Shown: positions 8,735 to 18,218, counted from the first letter of the stretch. The stretch: DNA of 43,033 nucleotides from [Clostridium] symbiosum (GCA_021769625.1 JAETSN010000033.1:1-43033); one strand, 5' to 3'. Numbers and translations are program-made. The notes: a model not told the origin generated them from the sequence alone.

Positions 8735-8764
8735 ACAACAAAGAGGCCGCCCAAGCAGCCTCTT
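8735..8764 (-). terminator. Rho-independent terminator downstream of spoIIQ
   Basis: A 10-bp G+C-rich stem (8741-8750 with 8755-8764, one G-U pair), a four-base loop and a T-rich tail (TGTTGTTG) on the minus strand. Confidence 0.7.
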
Positions 8765-8807
8765 CCCTTAACCCCCGCGCGTTGGCAGGTTCTGTTTATT
8801 TCCTGTG

Positions 8808-8832
8808 ACAGTCTGGTCTTCGACCAGACTGT
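8808..8832. other. Perfect 11-bp hairpin between spoIIQ and its terminator
   Basis: ACAGTCTGGTC and GACCAGACTGT flank a three-base loop. A short T run follows on the plus strand only, where there is no gene to terminate. It sits 18 bases past the spoIIQ stop codon, so it may protect the 3' end of that message. Confidence 0.6.
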
Positions 8833-8850
8833 TTTCCCTTCTTTCCATAT

Positions 8851-9750
8851 CTATGACATAGGATTGACCGGCACGCCGTCTTTTGTCAGTTTCAGATACA
8901 GATTGCTCCCCTCCACTGCATAATACCGCGTCGGTTCCGCTATCTGGGCAAAGATCTCTCCCTCCGCCACATAGGTTCCTTCGGAAACCGTCACTTCCTG
9001 CAGCTGGCCGTAGGTCAGCTCGTATCCGTTGCCCAGATTCATCACAACAGTATGTCCCGTCATCGGATCATCATAGATCCTGCTCACCATACCTGCTGCC
9101 GCCGCTTTCACGGATTCCCCTGAAGTTGCCGCAAGCACAAGGGCCGGATTGCATTTATATTGCTGTAGCGTCGGAAAATACACCGATTTATCCGCACTGT
9201 AATTGATCAGGATATTTCCGGCAAAAGGCATGACCAGAGAGTCCGCCTCGCTGAAAGTAAGCTCAGGCTGTATCTGTGCCGCCACCGCCTCGGAATCCGC
9301 CTCCAGGATCTCATCCTCCGCCGGGAGTTCCACCATCGCCTCCGTGATATCCTCCTCTCCGTCCTTTGTCTTCCCCTCACCGATGATCAGATCGGATGAG
9401 GCTTCCTTCAAACGGATCGCCTCCGCCTTTTCGTCAAAAGGATCCGCGCTTTCCGAAACTTTGGATGTCCCCCCGTAGTTATTTTTTACTGTAGAGGAGT
9501 CCACCTCTGTAGATGCCGGGTCATAGTCCAGATCACTGTCCGTCACCGGAATGTCCTCCGCGACGATTCCCGATGATCTGCCGTCCTCCAGAGAACTGAA
9601 ATCAATCGTGTAACCGCCGTCCTCCTCCTTCTCCTTTCCGTTCCGTACATAAACCCCCGTTACCGTCAGGGCTGACAGTACCAGCACCGAGGAGGCAATC
9701 ATGATCGCCCTTTCTTTTCTCTGCCCACTTTTACCGCTACGCTTCTTCAT
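8851..9750 (-). CDS. spoIIQ: SpoIIQ-like stage II sporulation protein, degenerate M23 peptidase fold
   Basis: 299 aa: basic N-terminus, one membrane anchor (about 15-34), a long acidic linker, and a C-terminal LytM/M23 fold (about 185-299; SGESVKAAAAGMVSRIYDDP; GHTVVMNLGNGYELTYGQL). The zinc ligands are lost: the usual HxGxD reads NPALVL, and the HxH position reads YGQL. It should therefore be structural, like Bacillus SpoIIQ, which bridges the forespore membrane to SpoIIIAH. The start at 9750 follows GGAGG by eight bases. A match to a sigma-F promoter lies upstream, strongly supporting a forespore role. It is monocistronic, with a terminator downstream. Confidence 0.8.
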   Translation of the reverse strand: MKKRSGKSGQRKERAIMIASSVLVLSALTVTGVYVRNGKEKEEDGGYTIDFSSLEDGRSSGIVAEDIPVTDSDLDYDPASTEVDSSTVKNNYGGTSKVSESADPFDEKAEAIRLKEASSDLIIGEGKTKDGEEDITEAMVELPAEDEILEADSEAVAAQIQPELTFSEADSLVMPFAGNILINYSADKSVYFPTLQQYKCNPALVLAATSGESVKAAAAGMVSRIYDDPMTGHTVVMNLGNGYELTYGQLQEVTVSEGTYVAEGEIFAQIAEPTRYYAVEGSNLYLKLTKDGVPVNPMS

Positions 9751-9799
9751 CCTATTTTCCTCCAAACCACATATATACTAAATTTGATACTATGCCCTT

Positions 9800-9828
9800 A
9801 GTTTTTCCATAGCTGCCTGTTTTATGCA
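9800..9828 (-). promoter_or_regulatory. Sigma-F (forespore) promoter of spoIIQ
   Basis: On the minus strand GCATA (9828-9824) and GGAAAAACTA (9809-9800) are 14 bases apart. They fit the sigma-F consensus GYWTA and GGNRANANTW at every fixed position. The predicted start is about 45 bases before the spoIIQ ATG. Confidence 0.65.
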
Positions 9829-9873
9829 GTTTTGGGGGAAAAATTATTTGTTTGTTTATTTGGTATGGCGGAC

Positions 9874-10010
9874 GCTGGGATGGAAATAAAATTCTCCGTC
9901 GGCACGCTCGCGCTCTGCGAAAGGCGCAGCGGTACTAGGCTCGTGAAAAACCTCGCCAAGTACCGGCGTCTTTCGAAGGCACTCCTCGAGAATTTTATTT
10001 CCATCCCGGC
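9874..10010 (-). repeat. Structured interspersed element, copy R1
   Basis: 137 bases bounded by a 20-bp perfect inverted repeat (9877-9896 and 9988-10007). Read on the minus strand it contains the core hairpin GGTACTTGGC / GCCTAGTACC with the loop GAGGTTTTTCACGA, and then GAGCGTGCCGACGGAG. The core is shared with R2 and R3; the outer stems differ in sequence but stay self-complementary. It fills most of the 366-base gap between spoIIQ and the EF-hand-like gene. Confidence 0.85.
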
Positions 10011-10116
10011 TGGTTGTTGGCATATATTAATTAGAATACACTTTTAGCTAATTGTCATTACAACCTGATCATCGTTAATATCTGTTTTGATCGTAACTAA
10101 ACCTGTCTGATATATT

Positions 10117-11043
10117 TCAGGTTGCCAGATCCAGGTGCTGCATGCTGCCGGCGGTGCCGTTTTCGTAGAGGAACATGCCTGTGCTTCTGGTGACCGCGCT
10201 CACTTCTCCGTCTTTGCCGTACTGGGTGTAATAGGTTGGCATTTTGTTCAGGCAGATTGCGCCCACGCCTTTATCGGCGAGGGTGTAGAGCTGCGGTCCC
10301 TGTTCTGTCTGGACCCATATTTTCAGATGTTTCCAGATCGCATCGTTTTCATCGATCCAGCCGTTGCCGTCCTCATCGTATTTTGCAAGGTCCGCAAAGC
10401 CGTCCCCGGAAGCTGTGCCAAACAGTTCGCTTCCGTCGTTTATCCTGCCGTCATTATTTTTATCCAGCGCCAGGTAACCGCTGCCGCTGTTCAGCTTGTG
10501 GATATTTTCTTCCATTCCATCGCCGTCCAGATCAAAGTAAAACGTCTGATCCGAAACGGTTGCCGGTGAAGAATCCAGATTGATCACAAGCGGATCGCAC
10601 AGATTCACAGCTTTCTGTATATCGAAATTTTCTTTATAATATGCCTCGAACCTGCTGCTCATATGTACATTCAGGTTAAAGTCGATAGTTCTGCCGTCCG
10701 CCGTCACTACCTGTCCCTGCGTCTGAAAAGATGCGCTCTGCTCCTGCATATAATAGGTTTCCGTCTCATAGTGCAGATTTTCTATTCCCCACGATGACGA
10801 CAGGCTGTTTTCACCAAAAGACGGCATTCTCTTCGCATGTTCTCCGAAGAGCATATCCAGCAGGAACATAACGCTTCTCTGGCGCATCTTCCCCGATACA
10901 TCCTCCTCCTGTTCCATCCCTTTCCCGCGCAGCATCATAGAGCGGAAACTCCCTTTTGTGCGCGTCATACTCTGCTTGATCTTGACTGTTTCTTTTCTTT
11001 TTGTCTGCGATGTCATTAAATAACGACTGTTTTCAATTTTCAT
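10117..11043 (-). CDS. Protein with EF-hand-like calcium-binding loops, function unknown
   Basis: 308 aa without a recognisable signal peptide or membrane segment. The N-terminal 110 residues are basic and polar. From about residue 165 come acidic loops typical of EF-hand/dockerin-like calcium sites: DLDGDGMEE, DKNNDGRINDGSELFG and DEDGNGWIDENDAIW. The arrangement of DKNNDG-SELFG followed by DEDGNGWIDE-D-W recurs in many bacterial proteins, including RTX-type C-termini, but no function is established. It is probably monocistronic. Element R1 begins 107 bases downstream. Confidence 0.7.
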   Translation of the reverse strand: MKIENSRYLMTSQTKRKETVKIKQSMTRTKGSFRSMMLRGKGMEQEEDVSGKMRQRSVMFLLDMLFGEHAKRMPSFGENSLSSSWGIENLHYETETYYMQEQSASFQTQGQVVTADGRTIDFNLNVHMSSRFEAYYKENFDIQKAVNLCDPLVINLDSSPATVSDQTFYFDLDGDGMEENIHKLNSGSGYLALDKNNDGRINDGSELFGTASGDGFADLAKYDEDGNGWIDENDAIWKHLKIWVQTEQGPQLYTLADKGVGAICLNKMPTYYTQYGKDGEVSAVTRSTGMFLYENGTAGSMQHLDLAT

Positions 11044-11156
11044 CCGGTACTTCGTCCCCTTCCTTCATAATGATCGCATGTGCAGCGCACACACATTGTG
11101 AGACTCGCTCTGCAGGCTCAAACGTCCAAAGCGCATCTCCCGTAGGATTCGGGCCC

Positions 11157-11210
11157 AAAAAAGGCCACAAAAGGTGCACATTATGTGTTGTGTACCTTCC
11201 GTGGCCTTTT
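11157..11210 (-). terminator. Rho-independent terminator after the HipA-like gene
   Basis: A long stem (AAAAGGCCAC paired to GTGGCCTTTT, extended by GGTACAC/GTGCACC-type pairs) with a tail of six T residues on the minus strand. It lies 77 bases past the stop codon. Confidence 0.8.
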
Positions 11211-11287
11211 ACTCATCCTGTATTAAATATATCGGAAGTTTTTTGAAAATATTTATGGCTGACATGCAGGAAAAATCCCGGTTTACA

Positions 11288-12427
11288 TCATTCAACTTTC
11301 AGCCCGAGGCATTCCGACCTTTTTTTAAAGCTCGCATACTGCCGCTCCGTAATAAAATCCTCCCGTGTGATGGGCGCCGTAAAGTGGAAATCCACCTTTT
11401 CCATCGCCTTCAGCGCCGCCTGCCGGATCGTCATCTCGCCAAACTGATACGGCGCATCCATGTTTCTCATATAGTCGATATCAAATGCATTGTTATGGTC
11501 AAACAGCGGGTGGCATCCCAAAATTTCCATCGTCTCCGTGTCATAGAAAAATCCCCAGTTCTGCCCGTGCCTGTCCCGGTTGCTGATCAGAAAGTCCACG
11601 ATCCACATCCGGTAAATGCTCTCCGCGTCAATGCGGAATATTTCGCTCTCTGGATCAAGCCCGTTTACGTTGCAGTAGGAGACAAACTCCATGCCGGTCA
11701 GGATCGCCTTAGTTTCCGTAGTCATACAGGGACACATACAGACATACTTCCCTTCATCCTCCCCGGCTTCATAGTGCACATGTTCCACATTCATCTTATC
11801 CAGCAGATCGGAGCACATCACCTCTATTCTGGATTCCGTATTGCCGTCCGCCCCCAGTTTATAGAGCCATAAAAGATGATCCCCATGCCGCCTCCACGCT
11901 TTGGCATAAGCCCCGTTCGTCGTCAGCTCCGGAGTGATCATAGATCCCTGCAATGTCAGGGATTTTCCGTGCAGCGCCACCTGCGCCACCACCTCATTCA
12001 ACGGATTCTGCTTTATGTCAACCTGATCCCATGTGATATTTCCGTCATCGTCAAATTTCAGCCAGTAGGGATCTGCCACGGACGCCGCTCTGCAGGTCAT
12101 AGCGATCCTGACCTTCTGTTCATCCGTCCCTGTCTGCTCAAAGCGGAACAGATTGTAGATCCACTTTGCGTTTGCCCGGCTTAAAAGCAGTACCCGGTTG
12201 GCTAACCAGCTTACGACCGCCTCCTCATTCTTTCTGGCAGCCACGATGAGCCTTGTCATATCATAAGATGTCTTTATGCTGCCGGCATCCGGGATTTCCT
12301 GCAGCCGTCCCCGCATGGGATAGGGCAGATATTTTTCCTGCAGCACTTCATACCGCAGGGCGTCAAAATCCACCCTCATCACCTCCACATCTTTCATCAT
12401 GATCGTAAAAGGTTTCACGCCGTCCAT
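11288..12427 (-). CDS. HipA-like serine/threonine kinase-fold protein
   Basis: 379 aa. The C-terminal half carries the HipA-type catalytic loop SNRDRHGQNWGF (Asp285, Asn290) and the metal-binding motif PLFDHNNAFD (Asp310). Together these identify a HipA_C kinase fold. The N-terminal part resembles the stand-alone HipA-like proteins of Firmicutes rather than E. coli HipA. No HipB-type antitoxin lies beside it; the upstream neighbour is the aconitase-family gene, three bases away, and a terminator follows. It may phosphorylate a protein target rather than form a classical toxin pair. AGGG stands about eight bases before the ATG, a weak site, so translational coupling is possible. Confidence 0.75.
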   Translation of the reverse strand: MDGVKPFTIMMKDVEVMRVDFDALRYEVLQEKYLPYPMRGRLQEIPDAGSIKTSYDMTRLIVAARKNEEAVVSWLANRVLLLSRANAKWIYNLFRFEQTGTDEQKVRIAMTCRAASVADPYWLKFDDDGNITWDQVDIKQNPLNEVVAQVALHGKSLTLQGSMITPELTTNGAYAKAWRRHGDHLLWLYKLGADGNTESRIEVMCSDLLDKMNVEHVHYEAGEDEGKYVCMCPCMTTETKAILTGMEFVSYCNVNGLDPESEIFRIDAESIYRMWIVDFLISNRDRHGQNWGFFYDTETMEILGCHPLFDHNNAFDIDYMRNMDAPYQFGEMTIRQAALKAMEKVDFHFTAPITREDFITERQYASFKKRSECLGLKVE

Positions 12428-12430
12428 ATT

Positions 12431-14725
12431 TTAAACCCTGTTATAATTGATCAGGCAGCCCTTTAAGATGATCTGCCTCTCCTCATCTGTCAGTTCGCCC
12501 AATGTCAGTTCAAACTCCTGCAGGTTTCCGGCCTCCGTGTCCACCTTATATGCCTTGATCACATCCGCTTTCTCCTCCACCGCTTTCCTGATATCCGGCA
12601 CAAAGAGATAGTCCAGATTCTGAAACGGAAGTTCTCCCTCCTTGATCAAAAACGGCAGCATGCCCCAGTTGATCAGGTTGGAGCGATATCTCTTTGTAGC
12701 ATATTCATTGGCAATGTTCGCCCAGCCGCCCAGCACCTTCTGGCAGGAAGCGGCCTGTTCCCTCGCGGAGCCGTCACCCGGTTTTACCGCAAAGATCGTG
12801 GAACCGAAACCGGTATTATCATGGCTTGCATCCGCAAAAGTCTTTTTCACCACATCCATCACCGGTTTCACATCCGGATGCGCCTGACAGGGATGCTCTC
12901 CCGCCATTCTCGCGGTTTCCGCCTTCTGGATATCCTTTGCGCGCCCCACATATTCCGGATCCTTTCTGGACAGCGTAAACTCTGCAAGGCCAAGCGGATT
13001 GGAACGGTAGGAGGAGGTTTCACCGGAAGGGATCAGTTCATCCGTCGTCGTCACCGGATCGTGGATCTCCGCCACCACACGGAGCACCAGATTCTCCGGC
13101 AGCGCGCCCATCTTCGGCCAGTCCTTGATGTTCGGCCCGAACTGGATCTCCACGGATTCATCCGCCACGCCCTTGGAGTCGAAAACTCTGTTGGCATAAA
13201 TATTACTGTCGAAATGATATTTGTATTTTCCAATCACCCCGTCAAAGTCCGTCGCTGCGGTCAGAACACCTTTGTTCGCCGCCGTCGCCGCAATGGAACG
13301 GGCATCCATCAACGCCACCGACGCGATCTGGCCGCTCTGCAGCTTGGAGCCCTCCCTGTTCGGGAAGTTTCTCGTGGAATGGCGGATGCTGAAGGCATTG
13401 TTCGCCGGCGTATCGCCCGCACCGAAGCAGGGGCCGCAGAACGCCGTCTTCAGGACTGCGCCCGTCTCCAGAATATCCGCCGCCTTACCGTTTCTGATCA
13501 GTTCCATGTAAACGGGCATGGAAGCCGGATATACGCTGAGCGTAAAGCCTTCCGCCCCGATATAACTGCCCTTTAAGATATCGGCCGCCGCACAGATGTT
13601 CTCAAATCCGCCGCCCGCGCAGCCCGCGATAATACCCTGATCCACCATCAGCTTTCCGTTCTTCACCTTGTTCTTTAACGTAAAGTCAACGGCGCCGTCC
13701 AGGCTCACTGCAGCACGTTTCTCCACATCTGCCAGAATATCCGCCAGATTAGCGTTCAATTCCTCTATCGTATAGGTATTGCTGGGATGGAAAGGCATTG
13801 CGATCATCGGCCTGATGCTGCTTAGATCCACTGTGATCGCTCCGTCATAGTAAGCGGCCTTCCCCGGCTTTAACTCTGCGTACTCCCCGCTCCTGCCGTG
13901 GATATCATACCACTCTTTGATCTGCCCATCAGTCTCCCAGATGGAGGACAGGCAGGTCGTCTCCGTCGTCATCACATCGATGCCGATCCTGAAATCGGCG
14001 CTCAGGGAAGCCACGCCCGGTCCCACAAATTCCATCACTTTATTCTTCACATAACCGTTCTGAAACACTGCTCCGATGACAGCCAGCGCCACGTCCTGCG
14101 GCCCCACGCCCTTTACCGGCGCGCCCGTCAGATACACCGCTACCACTTCCGGCCTGTCGATATCATAGGTCTGGTTCAAAAGCTGTTTGACAAGCTCCGG
14201 GCCGCCCTCGCCCATCGCCATCGTACCCAGCGCGCCGTAACGAGTGTGGGAATCCGAGCCCAGGATCATCTTTCCGACCCCGGCGAGCATTTCCCGTGCA
14301 TACTGATGGATCACCGCCTGATGAGGAGGCACATAGACGCCGCCGTACCTCTTCGCGCAGGTCAGCCCGAACATATGGTCGTCCTCATTGATCGTACCGC
14401 CCACCGCGCAGAGCGAATTATGGCAGTTCGTCAACACATAGGGCATCGGAAACTTCTCAAGCCCCGAAGCCCTCGCCGTCTGGATGATCCCCACAAAGGT
14501 GATATCATGGCTTGTCAGCTTATCGAACCGAATCTTCAGCTTGTCCATGGAATCCGACGTATTATGCGCCTTTAAGATCCCGTAAGCCATCGTCTCCTTC
14601 GCCGCTTCCTCCTTCTTTGCTTCCACGCCTGTCTTCTGTTTTACTTCCGCGCACGCATCCGGCCCATCCGGGATCAATTCCCTCCCATCAACCAGCCACG
14701 CGCCGCCGTTATACAATTCAACCAT
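12431..14725 (-). CDS. Aconitase-superfamily hydratase (YbhJ-like)
   Basis: 764 aa. The aconitase fold is shown by [11 protein letters not shown] near residue 100, [32 protein letters not shown] and [15 protein letters not shown]; the cysteines are placed to hold a [4Fe-4S] cluster. The C-terminal swivel domain contains [21 protein letters not shown] and [14 protein letters not shown]. Length and motifs fit the YbhJ/'putative hydratase' branch rather than AcnA or AcnB, so citrate-isocitrate conversion is possible but not assured. The start at 14725 follows AAGGAG by five bases; an upstream in-frame ATG has none. The HipA-like gene follows three bases downstream. Confidence 0.85.
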   Translation of the reverse strand: MVELYNGGAWLVDGRELIPDGPDACAEVKQKTGVEAKKEEAAKETMAYGILKAHNTSDSMDKLKIRFDKLTSHDITFVGIIQTARASGLEKFPMPYVLTNCHNSLCAVGGTINEDDHMFGLTCAKRYGGVYVPPHQAVIHQYAREMLAGVGKMILGSDSHTRYGALGTMAMGEGGPELVKQLLNQTYDIDRPEVVAVYLTGAPVKGVGPQDVALAVIGAVFQNGYVKNKVMEFVGPGVASLSADFRIGIDVMTTETTCLSSIWETDGQIKEWYDIHGRSGEYAELKPGKAAYYDGAITVDLSSIRPMIAMPFHPSNTYTIEELNANLADILADVEKRAAVSLDGAVDFTLKNKVKNGKLMVDQGIIAGCAGGGFENICAAADILKGSYIGAEGFTLSVYPASMPVYMELIRNGKAADILETGAVLKTAFCGPCFGAGDTPANNAFSIRHSTRNFPNREGSKLQSGQIASVALMDARSIAATAANKGVLTAATDFDGVIGKYKYHFDSNIYANRVFDSKGVADESVEIQFGPNIKDWPKMGALPENLVLRVVAEIHDPVTTTDELIPSGETSSYRSNPLGLAEFTLSRKDPEYVGRAKDIQKAETARMAGEHPCQAHPDVKPVMDVVKKTFADASHDNTGFGSTIFAVKPGDGSAREQAASCQKVLGGWANIANEYATKRYRSNLINWGMLPFLIKEGELPFQNLDYLFVPDIRKAVEEKADVIKAYKVDTEAGNLQEFELTLGELTDEERQIILKGCLINYNRV

Positions 14726-14774
14726 ATTTACTCCTTTTATCCTATAAAATTTCTTTGACAAAGATTATATCAAA

Positions 14775-15044
14775 TCACTTATCCCCATAATGGCCTCTGC
14801 AATGCGCAATATAAATCCGCCCGCTTTCCATATGATAAACCAAGCGATCCTTCTCATTAATACGACGGCTGTACTCTCCCTGCAGATCACCTGTAAGCGG
14901 TTCTGGCTTTCCGATTCCCTGCATACAGCCATTACGCTCAATATCTTTGATAAGCTGATTAACACGTTTCAACGTTTTTTTATCTTGTGCCTGCCAATAG
15001 AGATAATCCTCCCATGCATCATCTGACCATATTTTCTCACTCAT
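14775..15044 (-). CDS. yoeB: YoeB/Txe-family toxin (ribosome-dependent mRNA interferase)
   Basis: 89 aa, the standard length. The family signature is clear: IWSDDAWEDYLYW at the start, KPEPLTGDLQGEYSRRINEKDRLVYHM in the middle and IAHCRGHYG at the end, which retains the Glu, Arg, His and Tyr positions of the RNase site. YoeB toxins cleave mRNA on the translating ribosome. The gene overlaps the antitoxin gene by eight bases. The partner is a RelB/DinJ-type antitoxin rather than YefM. Confidence 0.93.
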   Translation of the reverse strand: MSEKIWSDDAWEDYLYWQAQDKKTLKRVNQLIKDIERNGCMQGIGKPEPLTGDLQGEYSRRINEKDRLVYHMESGRIYIAHCRGHYGDK

Positions 15045-15306
15045 TATCCACCTCGATCAATTGGTGGATAGTCCCTCTTCCTTCCCGCAGTTCCTGTACA
15101 GATTTTTTTACATAAGCCATATTCTCATCAGAAAAAAACGGATCGGAAGTCTGTGTGATTTCAAATGGAATGCGGTTCTCACGCAGAACTGCTTTCACAA
15201 AAATATTGACTGCCGTAGAAACATTCAGTCCGACATTGGAGCAAAACGCATCAAAACTTGCCTTATCTTTCTCATCTACCCTCGCAGTTAAAGTTACCAG
15301 TGCCAT
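15037..15306 (-). CDS. RelB/DinJ-family antitoxin
   Basis: 89 aa ribbon-helix-helix antitoxin: TLTARVDEKDKASFDAFCSNVGLNVSTAVNIFVKAVLRENRIPFE is the RelB/DinJ signature. The acidic C-terminus would wrap the toxin. The start at 15306 follows AAAGGAGG by seven bases; an in-frame ATG 30 bases earlier is not supported. A strong vegetative promoter lies just upstream, and the protein probably represses it, as is usual for these modules. Confidence 0.93.
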   Translation of the reverse strand: MALVTLTARVDEKDKASFDAFCSNVGLNVSTAVNIFVKAVLRENRIPFEITQTSDPFFSDENMAYVKKSVQELREGRGTIHQLIEVDNE

Positions 15307-15338
15307 AGCCGTGCCTCCTTTGTGTTCTATTTGCACTC

Positions 15339-15367
15339 ATTATAACTCCATTGTATGCTGATAGCAA
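15339..15367 (-). promoter_or_regulatory. Promoter of the toxin-antitoxin operon
   Basis: On the minus strand TTGCTA (15367-15362) and TATAAT (15344-15339) are separated by 17 bases, about 33 bases before the antitoxin ATG. Confidence 0.85.
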
Positions 15368-15461
15368 GTAAAAATACCACTCCATCGCATCTTAGCACAT
15401 ACTTACAGTCATTATTCCCACAATAATCCGCCTGCCAAAATAAGCTCTCTGTAACAACGTA

Positions 15462-15593
15462 GCCCGGATATAAAATATCCCTGAAGAGCCTCTGGAAAAC
15501 GCCGGTGCTTAGCGAGGTATTTTCGAGCTTAGCACCCGCTGCGTTTTCCCCGAAGCGAGAGCGGGGCTCTGAAGGGATATTTTATATCCGGGC
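15462..15593 (+). repeat. Structured interspersed element, copy R2
   Basis: 132 bases bounded by a 21-bp perfect inverted repeat (15462-15482 and 15573-15593). The internal core reads GGTGCTTAGC / GCTTAGCACC around GAGGTATTTTCGA, flanked by AACGCC and GCGTT. It lies 18 bases past the stop codon of glycogen phosphorylase. The core is homologous to R1 and R3; the terminal stem sequence is its own. Confidence 0.88.
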
Positions 15594-15611
15594 GGACTCC
15601 ATTGTCACACC

Positions 15612-18098
15612 TTATTTATTTTTAGCAGGCAAAACCACTTTATCAAGATGCCAAATCTCGTCCACATACTGCTGTATCGTCCGGTCAGACGTAAACTTGC
15701 CGGAGCATGCCACGTTCAGGATAGCCTTTTTCGCCCAGCCTGCTTCATCGCGGTAAGCCGCCTCCACTTTCCTCTGTGCCTCCGCATAGGACTTAAAGTC
15801 TTTCAGGATAAAGTACATATCCGCCTTGTTGGTAGACTGCGTATTCAGCAGCGAATTGTAGAGGGTGCGGAACAGTTCCGGATCCTGCGGAGAATATGTG
15901 CCGTTGATGAGCTGCATCAACACCCTTCTGACATCCTGATCGTTATTGAATATCTCCATCGGATCATAGCCGCCATGATTTTCATAGCGGATCACTTCCT
16001 CCGAACTGAGGCCGAAGATAAACGCGTTCTCCTCTCCCACCTCTTCCACGATCTCCACATTGGCGCCGTCCATCGTACCGATGGTCAAAGCGCCGTTCAG
16101 CATAAATTTCATGTTGCCGGTGCCGGAAGCCTCCTTGCTGGCCGTGGATATCTGTTCGGAAACATCTGCCGCAGCAAAGATCAGCTCCGCATTGGAAACC
16201 TTGTAATCCTCAATAAATACCACCTTGATCTTGCCGCCGATAGCCGGGTCGTTGTTGACCACATCGCCCACAGCGTTGATCAGTTTGATCGTCAGCTTCG
16301 CATTCCTATAGCCCGCTGCCGCCTTCGCGCCGAAAATAAATGTCCTCGGATAAAACTCCATATCCGGATGATCCTTCAGCTCATTATACAGGTACATGAC
16401 ATGCAGAATATTCAGAAGCTGTCTCTTGTACTCATGAAGCCTCTTTACCTGCACATCGAAGATAGAGCGGGGATCCACCTCAATTCCGTTATGCTCCAGA
16501 ATATAGTTTGCAAGACGCACCTTATTCTGATACTTGATGTTCATAAACTCCTGCTGGGACCTCTTATCATCCGCATAGATCTTCAGGCCCGCGATCTTCG
16601 GCAGATCCGTGATCCAATCGGCGCCCACATGGTTTGTCACCCAGTTTGCAAGAAGCGGGTTGCCGTGCAGCAGAAATCTTCTCTGAGTAATGCCGTTTGT
16701 CTTATTGTTGAACTTCTCGGGCATCATCTCATAAAAATCTTTCAGTTCCTGATTTTTCAGGATTTCCGTATGCAGTTTCGCCACACCGTTCACGGAGTAG
16801 CCCGCCACGATCGCCAGATGCGCCATCTTTACCTGTCCGTCATAGAGGATCGCCATCTTGCGCACCTTCTCATGATTGCCGGGGTACATCTGCTCGATCC
16901 GCATAACAAATCTCCTGTTGATCTCCTCGATGATCTGGTAAATGCGGGGCAGAAGCCTTGAGAACAGCTCGATCGGCCATTTTTCAAGAGCTTCCGACAT
17001 GATCGTATGGTTCGTATAGGCACAGGTCTTCGTCGTCACTTCCCACGCCTCATCCCAGCTCAGGAAATATTCGTCCATCAACACACGCATCAGCTCCGCG
17101 ATCGCCACTGTCGGATGGGTATCGTTGAGCTGGAATGTCACCTTCTCATGGAATTTCCTGATATCGTCATGCAGCCTCATATATTTTGCCACCGCCTGCT
17201 GCACGGAAGCGGATATAAAGAAATACTGCTGTTTCAGGCGGAGTTCTTTTCCCGCATAGTGATTGTCGTTGGGATAAAGCACCTCCACAATATTGCGGGC
17301 AAGATTCTGCTGCTCAACAGCTTTCTGATAATCGCCCTTATCAAAGGAATCGAGCTGGAAGCACTCCACAGGCTCCGCATCCCAGATACGCAGCGTATTA
17401 ACAATGCCGTTGCCGTATCCCACGATCGGTATATCATAGGGAACCGCCCTGACAGACTGGTATCCCTCCTGACGGAAATGGTTCCTGCCGTTTTCATCCA
17501 CATATACATTGACATAGCCGCCGAATTTTACTTCCTTCGCGTATTCCGGCCTTTTCAGCTCAAACGGATTTCCGTACTCCAGCCAGTTGTCAGGCACCTC
17601 TATCTGGAAACCGTCCCGGATCTGCTGTTTGAACATACCGTAGTGATACCGGATACCACAGCCGTAAGCCTCATAGCCCAGTGTGGATAAAGAATCCAGA
17701 AAACATGCAGCCAGACGCCCAAGGCCGCCGTTTCCGAGTGCCGCGTCAGGCTCCTGATCCTCTATCACATTGAGGTCTATCCCCAGTTCCTTCAGCGCTT
17801 CACCCACTGTATAGTATGCCTGCAGATTTATGATGTTATTGCCCAGCGCACGCCCCATCAAAAATTCCATGGACATATAGTACACCATCTTCGGATCCTG
17901 CTTCTCATACTCTTTCTGGGTCTCCATCCAGTGATCCACCACCGCGTCTTTGATCGCATAAGACACCGCCTGAAATATCTGCTGGGGTGTTGCCTCTTCC
18001 AAAGTTTTTCTGTACAGGGTTTTTACATTATACAGTACACTTCTTTTAAAAAGTTCTTTATCAAAGCTTAATTTTTTCTGCTGTGATTTGAGTACCAT
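15612..18098 (-). CDS. glgP: Glycogen phosphorylase
   Basis: 828 aa, normal for the glycogen/starch/maltodextrin phosphorylase family. It releases glucose-1-phosphate from alpha-1,4-glucans using phosphate and pyridoxal phosphate. Visible landmarks are YYMSMEFLMGRALGNNI, ALGNGGLGRLAACFLDSL, FQLNDTHPTVAIAELMR, RRFLLHGNPLLAN, VKRLHEYKRQLLN and the cofactor lysine in EASGTGNMKFMLNGALTIG. GGAAGGGAGA precedes the ATG. It appears monocistronic and is followed directly by element R2. It could equally be named maltodextrin phosphorylase; the sequence does not decide. Confidence 0.96.
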   Translation of the reverse strand: MVLKSQQKKLSFDKELFKRSVLYNVKTLYRKTLEEATPQQIFQAVSYAIKDAVVDHWMETQKEYEKQDPKMVYYMSMEFLMGRALGNNIINLQAYYTVGEALKELGIDLNVIEDQEPDAALGNGGLGRLAACFLDSLSTLGYEAYGCGIRYHYGMFKQQIRDGFQIEVPDNWLEYGNPFELKRPEYAKEVKFGGYVNVYVDENGRNHFRQEGYQSVRAVPYDIPIVGYGNGIVNTLRIWDAEPVECFQLDSFDKGDYQKAVEQQNLARNIVEVLYPNDNHYAGKELRLKQQYFFISASVQQAVAKYMRLHDDIRKFHEKVTFQLNDTHPTVAIAELMRVLMDEYFLSWDEAWEVTTKTCAYTNHTIMSEALEKWPIELFSRLLPRIYQIIEEINRRFVMRIEQMYPGNHEKVRKMAILYDGQVKMAHLAIVAGYSVNGVAKLHTEILKNQELKDFYEMMPEKFNNKTNGITQRRFLLHGNPLLANWVTNHVGADWITDLPKIAGLKIYADDKRSQQEFMNIKYQNKVRLANYILEHNGIEVDPRSIFDVQVKRLHEYKRQLLNILHVMYLYNELKDHPDMEFYPRTFIFGAKAAAGYRNAKLTIKLINAVGDVVNNDPAIGGKIKVVFIEDYKVSNAELIFAAADVSEQISTASKEASGTGNMKFMLNGALTIGTMDGANVEIVEEVGEENAFIFGLSSEEVIRYENHGGYDPMEIFNNDQDVRRVLMQLINGTYSPQDPELFRTLYNSLLNTQSTNKADMYFILKDFKSYAEAQRKVEAAYRDEAGWAKKAILNVACSGKFTSDRTIQQYVDEIWHLDKVVLPAKNK

Positions 18099-18148
18099 GA
18101 CACTCTCCCTTCCTTGATATGCTTCTCTTCACACTTGCCATCTATTTC

Positions 18149-18177
18149 AGTATAGTCTTTTTGTCATAAAAAGGAAA
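18149..18177 (-). promoter_or_regulatory. Candidate promoter of glgP
   Basis: A good -10 (TATACT, 18154-18149 minus strand) with a weak -35 (TTTCCT, 18177-18172) 17 bases away. The predicted leader is about 45 bases. Confidence 0.45.
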
Positions 18178-18218
18178 TAGACAAAACAAACAATTTCCCT
18201 GATTAAACCGTTTTTCTT

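Noticed and set aside
15648-16961. A 437-codon open frame opposite glgP, and similar long frames opposite the NupO-like gene (39748-40806) and the BmpA gene (41548-42639)
   Set aside because: All mirror well-identified genes and show His/Arg/Leu-rich translations typical of antisense frames.
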